Below are positions 24,151 to 35,117 of a DNA stretch of 64,000 nt, in pieces (positions within the stretch are counted from its first letter, which is position 1; the number at the start of each line of letters is the position of its first letter). Source of the stretch: Epiperipatus broadwayi (taxonomy: Eukaryota > Onychophora > Udeonychophora > Euonychophora > Peripatidae); the NCBI GenBank assembly GCA_028023455.1, contig JAQFVV010000072.1:520501-584500 (forward strand), written 5' to 3'. Both the position numbers and the translations under genes were made by a program. The notes beneath the pieces were generated by a model. That model was not told the origin of the DNA and made no database searches. It was given only the letters and a program-made list of their open reading frames with translations.

Positions 24151-26710
24151 TGGCGTAAATTCATAAATGACAACAAGAAAACAAAATGAAAATCAAGTTG
24201 ACTTTTTAGATCCAAAATTATTTAGAAAAATAATCATTAATCCTTTGATGAAAGTTCATAAAAATTATGTCAATTGTTTATAGCTTTTAAGAAAAATAAT
24301 TATTAACTTGATATCACTTGGGAAAGTTATAAAATAATCCTCCAGAGTTGCCCGTTCAATAGGATCCTACATGGGCTTTCCGATGCATCAGTTATGGCTA
24401 TATGGATTCCTGCATACTTGAAAGGAAAATACGGAATTATATTCCACTGAAATTAGCATTTAGTAATTTAAATAAAGTTATTTTGTCAGGATAATTTTAA
24501 TTACTCAGGTAATTCTTTTCTAAAGAATAATTTTCCAAAATCGGTTTTTACATTATTAAATAAGTGCCATCCTTTTTTCCAATAATGATGACTTGTTATA
24601 TAAAATATATTTGCAATATTATCAGTTTTATATCTTTATCATTTTAAAGAAAAGTTTATAAGCTTTTTTAAAAACAATATTTCTTTTAAAATATTTACTG
24701 CAACTCTTTTAAAAATATACTTTTTTCAAAAAAATATTAAAAGTTAAAGTTTTACCATATAGCTTTTGCTTTTCAGATACGGCTATCTTTTCTTATGATA
24801 TAATGCATTTGAGCTAAATTTTCAAAAAAAATTTGTTTAACTTCCTTGTTAATGTTCAAAATATTAGACTATGAGTATGAGATTCCAACATTAAATCTCA
24901 AAAGCGCTAAGCAGACCGCTTACACATTATTTTAAGTATAATTATAGCTTCACTAACGAATGCGAAAAAAGTCGCATATTTATAATTAAAATAAATAATA
25001 ATATAATTTTTTCCAATAATATTTTTAAAATTATATTTTCATTTGGTATCTGTACCTCCATCCTTACTTTCCTTGAATATATACTTATTTCTGGTATTAA
25101 TTCCATAGCTACCATGAAGCTGGCTCAAGCTTTAATAGAAATACTTGATAGGTAATTTTGTTGTTTTAACAATGCATGATTTTAGCTTAATAAATTTAGA
25201 ATCTTTTCACTACTCTCTTTTCAAACAATAATTTCAAGTAATAAACTAGGCACTACTTTGATATTTAATAAAAAATGATTAAGAAAGTTATGTAGTTATT
25301 AAACACCCCCTTAGGTTATTAAAAGCACATATTTATCACCAGAAAAATGACATCTACTTTTATACCAAAATAAATTGATGATTTGATTGGCTATTTAGAT
25401 CTTTATCTGGTGATCTAATTTACATATTAGTCAAGATTGCACAATTAAAATTAAAAATAAAAATCATGACTCATCAACAAAATATTAAATTATTTAATTC
25501 CAAATTAATTCTATACTTTTATTTAAACAAACTAAACATTTTAAAAATAATATTTTATTAATTTATTCAATATTTATCTTCAATTTATCTATTTTTAAAA
25601 TTTAACTTTATTAATTACATTTGTTTTTTAAAACTACCAATTAAATATTCTATAACAGTTGCTTTTTATCTTGTGACAAACAAATGTTTTCAATTTTTAG
25701 CACAATTCTAAAGTAATTTTGAAATTTTATCTAGAAATTTTGGCAAGCACACAAGTATGACTGTTTGTGTCACATGATTTCCAAACCCAGACAAAATGTA
25801 ACAATTTTTTACTTATTTTTTGATAACAGAAATAAATTTCTAATTATAAAAAAATATTATATTAAAAATAATAATATAATGATAGAATTTGGAATAATAA
25901 TTTTGATACTATTTAAGCTAAACAAATTGAACACACTTGTCCATTACAAAATATATTTTAAATACATAATTTATAACACAAATATTAAATATAATTTTCG
26001 GTACTCATCTTTTAGCTAAAGATGCCACTCTATGGCGCGGTTTTCGCGCTGAAACACATAAAAATGCTGTTTCCGTGGCCGACACGTTCAAACCCGCGTT
26101 TTCTATAATACAACTTTTTTGTTGTGCTACAGAATACAGGCCGCCATGTCGCGTCGCAGTACAGCATGTATGTCACATAGCAGCAAATACATTTTCCGAA
26201 TTCGCACAATTTATAAAATAATTACGGCTTGATGAGAGAGTTTGTATTTGAATTGTATTGAAATGTTGTTTTCATTGGATTTTTATTTATTTTAAACTAT
26301 TGAAATGTTCAGATTTTTTAAAGCAATAATTATAAGACTTTTTACAACATATTGTATTGAACTTTTATTTGGGAAAATGTTAAATATCTATGTTTTTATT
26401 GAGTTGCAATTAGGTAATGTGTCAAGTAATGTACTGTTAGTAACATTCCACGAGACAAAGAAGATTCTACAGTCTGTATATTTTTGAAGTAAAAAAGAGC
26501 GGTATGAAAAAAATATCCAGTAAGAAAAGTCCAAATATACAGTTTTTTTTGTAAATTTCATAAAAAGCAAATATTATAAACATGTTTAATAAGTAAAGAA
26601 GACATTTGTATGTGTTTGTTGTTGTTTAAAAAAGTTTGAGTTTCTTTCTTTTGTCCGAGTACGGTTACGATTTTGAATTTTTTTATTTTAGCATTACAAA
26701 CAACAGAACA

Positions 26711-26855
26711 CTAACCCTAAAACTAACCCTAACCCTAAAACTAACCCTAAACTAACCCTAAAACTAACCCTAAAACTAACCCTAAACTAACCCTAAAACT
26801 AACCCTAAACCTAACCCTAAACTAACCCTAAAACTAACCCTAAATCTAACCATAA
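26711..26855. repeat. Interstitial telomere-like array
   Basis: About a dozen copies of CTAACCCTAAA-type units occur in a row, with variants (CTAACCCTAAAA, CTAACCCTAA, CTAACCCTAAAC); read on the other strand they are TTAGGG-related. The array sits inside a bounded TIR element, so it is not a chromosome end. Confidence 0.9.
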
Positions 26856-26903
26856 CAACTTTTACTTTTATTACGATTATTATTTTTTAGTTAAACAACA
26901 ACA

Positions 26904-27020
26904 AAAAAAGTCGTAACACAAGTAAAAAAATATCCGATAGAAAATTGATAAAAAAAAAGCCGTAACACAAGTAAAAAAATATCCGATAGAAAATTGATAA
27001 AAAAAAGCCGTAACACAATT
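26904..27020. repeat. Tandem repeat, unit about 48 bp
   Basis: About two and a half units carry GTAACACAAGTAAAAAAATA and GATAGAAAATTGATAAAAAA. It lies just downstream of the telomere-like array in the same TIR element. Confidence 0.8.
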
Positions 27021-27616
27021 TAAAAAGTATACGATATAAAAAACACGAATCAAATTGTAATTTGTTGATTTTATTTTACATTTATTATTATCATTTAAAT
27101 TGTATACATTAATAAAAAATAATATTTAAAAAAGACGATTTTGTTTTGTTTTTATTTTCGCAATACAAAAAAGCACAGAAAAATTATTAAAATCAATGGC
27201 CCATGAATGTTCATATTTTATAGTTTTAGCATGAAAACGGCGCCATCCAACGGCATCTTTAGCTATAAGACAAGCCCCTAATTTTCATTTTAAATACATT
27301 AATTTATTTAATTCTAAATCATTATTTTAAAATTAGTTTTTAACACTTGTTTACTAGGGTTTTGGGGATTATTTTACTATGGCCAGTTTTCCCAACCATA
27401 CAAAACTACACTATTTAGCCTTACTTAAATATTTTAACATATTAATATAATTTTTATGTATTCATACTCTCACTTTTACTTTAACAAAGCAGTTTAAAAC
27501 ATAACCAACATTACACAGTATTTACACCATTCAAAATGCATCCTTAATTTAATCTTTTTTTTTAATTGACTCAGTGAATCTATTTGGACCTAATCAAAAG
27601 GGTACTATATATATAT

Positions 27617-29070
27617 CTTAGTATTGGAAGATTGGTAGCAATAAAAAGATGAGACTACTATATAATAAAGGATAATAACATAAAAAGTATACAAAGAACT
27701 ATTTGATAATAAAAAAAATTTTAAAAAGTAGTCTCACAATGCATCTTTAAAAATCAGATGAAAAAATAAAAAGAAATTGTTGACTAAGCTAGACACCAAA
27801 TGTATAAATAAGCTAGGTTAAGAAAGTGAAAAGATATTGGAAATTTCAAATCCATCAAGCTTTTATCAGTTCTACAGAAAATCTTTAGTAAAATCATTAC
27901 ACCTATGTACAAACAATTTTGGATTCTCGTCATTCAAAAAAAAAAATAAGCTGAATTTCAAAATGGTTTTAGTACAATATATCACTTGGACTATATAGAA
28001 ATGTCAAAGAAAGAATCAATGAATATGAATTGTCATTATGCTTTAGTTTTGTAGACTATGAAAAGGCATTTGACTCCATAAGTATTTCTGCAATGATTAT
28101 AGCTTCGGAACATCAATATATAGGTCAAAGATAATGTTAAATTTTGAAGAATATTTGTCAAAATAAAACGGCAATGATTAGGTAATAAGGATGCATGAGG
28201 TGATTCCACATTTCCAAAACTGTAAGAAGTATTTTATTGATTAAAATGGGAAACTAAAAAAATAAAAATAAATTAAAATAATTTACGTCATTTAAATTAG
28301 CAAATGTGATTGCTTTTGCTTAGTGCTTCATAACTTTGGAAAATTTCACAAGAATTATCAGATGAAAGTAAAAAAATAAAACTATTAAAAATAAATGTTA
28401 AAAAATACTAAAGTAACGTTTAATAGCTTTTCCCACAAGAAGAAAATAAAGAACAATAGTATTCAATCAAAAGAAGTTATAACTACAAATACTTTGGTCA
28501 GATTAATACAGATGGAGGAAACATAACTAATAAAATTGCTCATAGAATTAAACTTGGATAAAATATTTTAATAGAAATAAATTAAAATTAAAAGAAAATA
28601 TGCTTATGTGTTTAAAAAGGAAGATTTCAAACAGGAGTACTTTACCAGTTCTTACATATGAATCTAAAATTATGTGTGCTATAACAGAAAAGCAATACAG
28701 GCTTTAGACCTCACAAAAAATATGGAGAAATATATGCTGGAACTAACAAGCAGAAATTGGAACAAAATATATCAATGAGAGAACAAGCAGATATCATTAA
28801 TATTATTGAAAGAATTAAGAGGTTGAAATAGAACTGAGTTAGATATGTTGCTAGAAGTGGTGATAATAGAAGGAAAATTAGAATCTTGAGCTGGATCCCA
28901 AGTTATTGCAAAAAAGACCTAGAAAGATACCTCATGTGAGATGTATGGTTGAAATAAAAAAATTAGTTTGAATAATATGGATAATAGGCATTATAGATCA
29001 TGGATTAAATTTGAATTTTCATTCTAGGTGATCAATATTGATTGAAAATGATGATATTATGATGAAAATG
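27617..29070 (+). pseudogene. Old RTE retrotransposon, 3' half (reverse transcriptase)
   Basis: Continues the copy begun at 20048. Recognisable steps shared with the younger copies are AAGCTTTTATCAGTTCTA (the SLLSVLYK region), GTAGACTATGAAAAGGCATT (the VDYEKAF block with a catalytic Asp), CAGATTAATACAGATGGAG and, near the end, the GH-like zinc-knuckle region. The end is marked by a GATGATATTATGATG tail near 29045-29070, like the tail of the 35 kb copy. Stops and indels are numerous. The 3' half ends before an anonymous region. Confidence 0.8.
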
Positions 29071-32000
29071 GATAATAAATATATAATTAAATCAGTTCTT
29101 GTAATTAAAAATTAGACAGGTATACTATATATCAATAATAATAAATATATATATTTGTAAGTATATATATATGTATATTATTGAACATATGTGGATATAT
29201 TTATAAATTGAAAAATGCCTAAAGCTACTTCGGCTATCATATAGTACATCATACAATCATGATATCAAGCATAAACTCTCCAACAATTTCTCCTAACATA
29301 AAGTTGCCTTGACAATGATTGACGGATATATGAAATAATTCAGGCATATACTTATGCACATATATTTTCATTATTATTTATTCAATGGCATAAAATTCTC
29401 ATGTAACTAAGTATCTGGCCTGATTTATTACTTGTATATCTCTTTAAGTCCTAATACAAAAGCAGCTATCTTTTAGCTTAAAATAAATCAGACAAATGCT
29501 GGTATTAATTATAAGATTTATATTCAACTTTGACTAATGATTTGCCTGGTTATATGTATAATATTTAGGATATCCATATTTCCACAGGTCCTAATTGGGA
29601 CACTTGACCCCAAAAAAAAAAAAAAACTTCATTGGAGATTACCATATAATTTCAGTACAAAATAAAAATCACAATAACAATATACTCATTTCATAATGTA
29701 AACAAAAGCAAAAAATAATTCTTTGTATACATATTGTAACGGTCAGAAAACGTGTGATTCGGTAACATAGTGCAGAATTCAACCACCACACAGAACTGCA
29801 GCACCATCTAGCTAGCGAAGCCACCCGTAGTACTAAGTTCGAACATAGTTTATCGGTTCCACAATACAATCTACGAAACAACGCATCTGATGTGACATTA
29901 GTAAACATTTCTTTAGGCACAGTGGTCAGGGATGTTGCAAGAGATTCATGATTTTATTTTCGAGTTAGCCAATAATAACACTAATATTAATTAAACACTT
30001 ATATTTATAATATCGAGGAAATATTATATAGAATGGGTATCGAATAAATAAAACATAACTGCAGACGTATAGTTTGAAATTATTTATTGAAACATTTTAA
30101 TAATAAATCATTTACTAATAATATTTGTTAGTATTTAAATTGAGTAACGGAATTTTCCGATACAGTTATATATTCAAGAAATACATTTATTTATTTAGAA
30201 ACATTTATACGAAATCATTTTACCAATAATACTTTATATTTAAGATCTCAGTAGTGGTATTTTCCGGTACTGTTATTTGATGACGTAACCTAGCTACCTA
30301 AAATTCTCGAGCAAGTATTTCTAAGGCATGCCTTTAAAGATTTATACTTTTGCAATACAAGGGTCCAAAGTAAGATTTATAATAGTAGCGGCGGACATAT
30401 ATTTATTTAATTAAATATATTTACTAATAACTAGGGGAAACATTTATTTGAGAGTGAGTTATGTCACTAATGCAGGGACGGAGTTATACATAGAATATAA
30501 AGTTAATAAAAAAAAACACGTGGGATGTCTAGAAAGGCGATATGGAATGGCAGTATATTGAAACTGCAAAGCCGTGAATGAATTGAGAACAATGGGTTGG
30601 CATTCGCCGTATGCCCAAAGAGGTAAGGTGTCATATAAGCATAACCAGGGGCAAGTGGTTCGTGCCACGATTGCTTCCAGGCTGCATGATGATCATCAAA
30701 TCCTATGGGACATTCATTTTTCAGCTTGTGTAGGACGACTGGGGTTAATTTCAACCCTATAGAATCCGGAAACTTCAAGGCGTGTAATGGGTTATCGCGT
30801 CTCTAAAACGTAACACGTGTATAATGTATAGATTATTCTGTTAAGATTTAAATATATTTCATAACTCGGCCCTACATTATCAACATTTAATAAAGAACGC
30901 TTGCGACTCTCAAAGAAATGCAATTTTATGGAATTATTAATTAAAATTTAATAAAATATAAAACAATAGATAAACTGGGTGGGGATTATAGCCAATATGT
31001 CAGCCATTTGCTAAGCAGTAGACCCCTGCATTACAATAAATGAAGCATTGAATGCGTGTCGATTTATATGAAAATATTAAATAACTTATGGAGGTAAATA
31101 GTAATGAAGATTTGACACGCATCCACTGTTTCAAGCAATCATAGATTTATACTTAGAAAATTATGAACATGCGATAATTATATAATAAAATGTAGATTTT
31201 AGAAATACATACCCAAGAAAGATAGAATTAGGCAAGCTAGATTATTAACGAAATTTACATGATAGATTAATTATTAAATTTATAGTTTTACAAATGAGAA
31301 TTTTACAGTTTATAAGTAATATAAAGAATGAGCTATAGCATGATATTAGTAGAGTACTCTAGAGAATTTGGATACAGGTACCTGTTTTATGAGAAGTTTT
31401 CCGATTCAGTGATCAGTAGCAAATTGTTCATGATTCTAGCATTAGCAGTTCTTTACAGCATTTAGATGATTCATGTAATTTAACAGCAGCAGCTTTCAAA
31501 TTATTTTAGGCAGCAGATCTTCGTGGCTGCATTTATGAAGGGCAATGGAAGGTTTGGCATACGATAGGCCATCTCCGGATGGAGAATAGTCTGGGCGCTT
31601 TCTACTCGACCATACGGTGGCAGGTAAAATTAATTTAAGATCTTGGAGACTCTCAACTGATTGAGAGCACAGCTAAAGTTAAACTGAAAGTTTTTAGAAA
31701 GTCTAAAATGGCCTCCTTTCTTAGATCTTATCTTTTACATTTTTGTTAGTTTATTTTTGGATTCCAATTAATCTGCCCTGAGGATAATCAATGCATTTTT
31801 GTTAATTCTAATTATAGAGAAAGCTGCCTTTCTATTGTTTATATTTAGATTTTACATTTAATTTTTGCAATTAGATTTTAGGGAATTTTTCTTTTTAATT
31901 AATCTAGTATCTCTCACCGGCCGTTGCTTTTAAAATTTCAAATACAAAAGGGAACATATGATTATTTTTACTTTTAATTAAATATTACAATCTATTTCTA

Positions 32001-32345
32001 AAATTATTACTAAATGAAATTTAAACAAAGCAATAAATAACGGATTTTACAATTCAAAATAAATAGTTAAAAATATACATTTTTTTATAACTAAAAGAAG
32101 AAATCTAAATTATATTATTTATCTTTATTTATTGCCTTAAATTTGAGATCGAAATGTGTGTGTGTTTATGGTGAATTCTACATATATCTATACATTTTTA
32201 ATATTGCTACACACACAATTCGATACCAAAAAGTTTAAATTTGGGTAGGATAGAGTGGTGAGTGAGAGACGATAGAAAAAAAGGTGAAACTTAAGATTCG
32301 AATACGAATCTTACTGTTTCAATATATTATCTATCAAAATCTATC
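29071..32345. other. Anonymous DNA with a less AT-rich island
   Basis: From about 29735 to 31660 the sequence is clearly richer in G and C than its surroundings, with non-repetitive stretches at 29740-29960, 30450-30850 and 31500-31640. A TGTAACGGTCAG start at 29735 looks like an LTR edge, but no partner copy is found. Short frames on both strands at 30459-30778 overlap one another and none resembles a known family. It could be a retroelement relic or a non-coding transcript. Confidence 0.35.
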
Positions 32346-32565
32346 AAAACAAAATTATAAATTGAAACCACTTATTATTAACATATGAAAATAATGGGGA
32401 GCCAATTCCATTTTGGAAAAATTACTGATTAACCAATCAAGTAAAAACAAAAATTAATGGTTAAGAAAACCAGGTCAATTAATTATCCTGAAAGAATATT
32501 AGGACACTAGGACAAATCCAGGAAAACTGGGACGTATGGACACCCTAGTAATACTAAGAATTTTA
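32346..32565. repeat. Dispersed repeat, copy 1
   Basis: This segment shares GGGAGCC, TTCCATTTTG and AAAATTACTGATTAACCAATC with 37880-38195, in the same orientation. It ends in CGTATGGACACCCT, a motif resembling the terminal repeat of some DNA transposons. Its left end is unclear. Confidence 0.55.
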
Positions 32566-34580
32566 TATATATATAATGGGAAACCCATACCCACAGTGGG
32601 ATGTTACACAGCAATGTATATAGATTTAACAAAAGCCCTTTAACACACACACATATGTATATAATACTTTTTTTAAAAATGTGCCGTAGCTCAAAAATTC
32701 AGGCTATTCTTTATTTAAAGGGGGGAGTGTGTCTGAAACAATGTAGGTATGGGGTGTTTCAAATATATAATATAGATTTCAGCTACCGTTCTGCATTATT
32801 TCTATTTACATATAATATTGTTTGTAGATACACCTATAACATTTTAAGTTAAAATAAAAATAATAAATATGTACAATAGTTTAAGAACAAATAAACAGAG
32901 ATACATTTAAAAACATGTCAAAATTATTTCATGGAGTTTCTAAGAATCTTCCTACCCAAAAATACTCTTCCAATGCTTTAATTAACTTTCTATCCCTTGA
33001 AATAATGACGAGTTGGGGGGAAGGGGGTTTGAAAATACTAAAAGCTTTTAAAGTACTTATTAATTTATTTAACAGATAGATATTTTTTTTACAAGACTTA
33101 ACTATTAGCAAAATATAATAATAGAACCTTCAGTCATTCAATCCATCTCATACAACTAATGCACATGACCACATACATGTGACAAAAATAAATAATCACT
33201 ATACATATATCATGTTGAAATAGCACTCATCAGTTGGTCCGGACCATCATCTCCCACACATATATATAAACAGTGCTCCATATTAAGATAACAAATCTTC
33301 AAATATTAATGGATATCTTCTCTACTCTCCAACTCTTCAGTCGTTCATATCATTAAAAATCTAATAATGGCATGTTCAAAGTCCTTATTTGCCAATTTTG
33401 TTGTCCTTAACATCATTTATATACACAGAAGGAGAATGGGCAGAATACAGACTGAATGTAATATTTAAATAGAAGTATAGTATAAATACTTATGCTAGAT
33501 ATAATTAGAGGGAATTTAAACCCAGACTATCAAGTTCTCTTCAGTCCCCCACTCCATCTTATACAATTGAGACACATGACCACATACATGTAAAAAAGAT
33601 AAATACTTTTCAATAAACTGTAACAGTATGGAAAAACAGGAATGAACCTGAGGTGATGGAAAATCATCATCATCAACCCCAAGTCAAAGACTCAAATTTA
33701 AACATACAAATAATATAATGAGCATGAGGTATGAGAGATCAGCACAGATCTAACTACAAGTTCACATAAACATCATCAGCATTACAAATTAATAATAATA
33801 AAAAATAAATCAACAGTCAATCTTATGAGTGGATTTAAGAATAGTCTTATTATAGACCAGGCTAATTATTTAGCCACTGCCAAATCTAAGGCAGAAATAC
33901 AAACAATAATTATCTGAATGCACATTCTTAAATGCTACTCCATCAAACTATAACAATAAGTCAAAACATGCTGATCATAATCAATGCTCTGGCCACTTAG
34001 TATCATTAATGTATTGGCTAACTGTAAACTTTAATATCTAAATAAATAATTAAAATGAAATGCAGTTCATGGACTTTAAAGAATATCCCCTTTATGCCAT
34101 CCAGCAATAGAAAAGTAATGAAATCATCATCAACTGGATGTCCATAAACACTAAATATAAATCCCTTTTAATATATAGACCATTATGCACGAATCCAGTT
34201 CAATGGGCAAAAGCTCTATAACTGTTACTTTGAACAAGAGATATAATACAAGCATATAATATTCTAAAACTATTTTGAGATTGAGTAAATTCATTAGAAT
34301 AACTTTAACAATGAAAAATAAATTTATTAATTACAAACAATAAAATGAAATTAAAGTCTGCTAAGTATGCTATAAATATAAATTCAGCTTTCTGATTTTG
34401 ATAAATACAAAAAAAATAAGCTATCACATTGTGATTTACAAATATCTCAATAGGTTTACATAAAACACCTATATATCAGCATGCAAACATGCCTGTATTA
34501 AAAAAATTATATATCAGAATTATGATAAACAATAATAAAATTCACATGATCACCATCTCTATACTAGTATATAATTGTTG
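32566..34580. other. Anonymous DNA with a short duplicated segment
   Basis: Two stretches of about 60 bp (33131-33193 and 33540-33602) are similar, both containing CACATGACCACATACATGT. Otherwise no gene or bounded repeat was recognised. Confidence 0.45.
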
Positions 34581-34582
34581 TA

Positions 34583-34918
34583 AACAAAGGCAAAACTCTC
34601 CATACAGTAGTGCCACCCTGTGCCAAACCGAGTAATCAATGGATGCCAGAAGGCTTGTGCATAAAATCCCTATCTAGTGCCTACTCATCCAATATTCCCA
34701 GACTAGTTTCTGGCTTGTGGCATTAGATCCTAGGATCTAGGTGCAGTGCTCTCAGATCCAAGGCTCCTCACTGATGATGGCCACAAGCCAAAAACTAGTC
34801 TGGGGATATTGGATGAGTAGGCACTAGATAGGGATTTTATGCACAAGCCTTCTGGCATCCATTGATTACTCTGTTTGGCACAGGGTGGCACTACTGTCTG
34901 GAGAGTTTTGCCTTTGTT
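34583..34918. mobile_element. TA-flanked palindromic MITE, short copy
   Basis: The ends are AACAAAGGCAAAACTCTCC and its reverse complement, flanked by TA at 34581-34582 and 34919-34920. The arms of about 135 bp closely match those of 10004-10510 but the loop is shorter, so it looks like an internally deleted sibling. It lies 200 bp upstream of the RTE copy in the same intron. Confidence 0.85.
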
Positions 34919-35117
34919 TAATAATAAAATTCAATAATTCATTTTAATAATTCTTAATGCATGATTAATTTAAACATATATGTATCTACATAATACTCAT
35001 CTGTATAAGAGCAAACATGCTGTACCATATGGGAATTGTCAGATAATAATAATAAAAAATAAGCTATCACATTTTAATGATACAAAAATAATGAGACTGT
35101 TTTCATATATATATATG

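Larger units (their letters stand above)
26015..27263. mobile_element. TIR DNA element, non-autonomous, TA-flanked
   Basis: The ends are inverted repeats starting GCTAAAGATGCC. After five unmatched bases the similarity continues through ATGGCGC and GTTTTC, so about 36 of 44 terminal positions agree. TA lies on both sides (26013-26014 and 27264-27265). The element has no long open frame; the 60-codon frames inside are unsupported. Its terminal GC-rich patches contrast with the AT-rich surroundings. Inside are a telomere-like array at 26711-26855 and a 48-bp tandem repeat after it. I cannot assign a superfamily. Confidence 0.75.
21042..27616. mobile_element. About 6.6 kb of DNA inserted into the old RTE copy
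   Basis: The RTE sequence breaks at about 21041 and resumes at about 27617 with only some 30 consensus bases unaccounted for, so this block looks like a later insertion. Its left edge has TGTACCCTCATTTT and its right edge AAAAGGGTACT, that is, a possible GTACCCT terminal inverted repeat. No transposase or reverse transcriptase was recognised. It contains a C-run at 21331-21337, simple AT-rich DNA, a degenerate tandem repeat near 24000-24150 and a nested TIR element at 26015-27263. Whether it is one element or several is open. Confidence 0.45.

Noticed and set aside
23967-24215. 82-codon minus-strand frame with internal repeats
   Set aside because: The repeat pattern follows the DNA-level tandem repeat and no family is recognised.
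26711-26855. Telomere or chromosome end
   Set aside because: The array is short, imperfect, and enclosed within a TIR element with normal DNA on both sides.
29735-30815. Solo LTR running from TGTAACGG to CGTAACA
   Set aside because: No target duplication at the proposed edges and no partner copy in the window.
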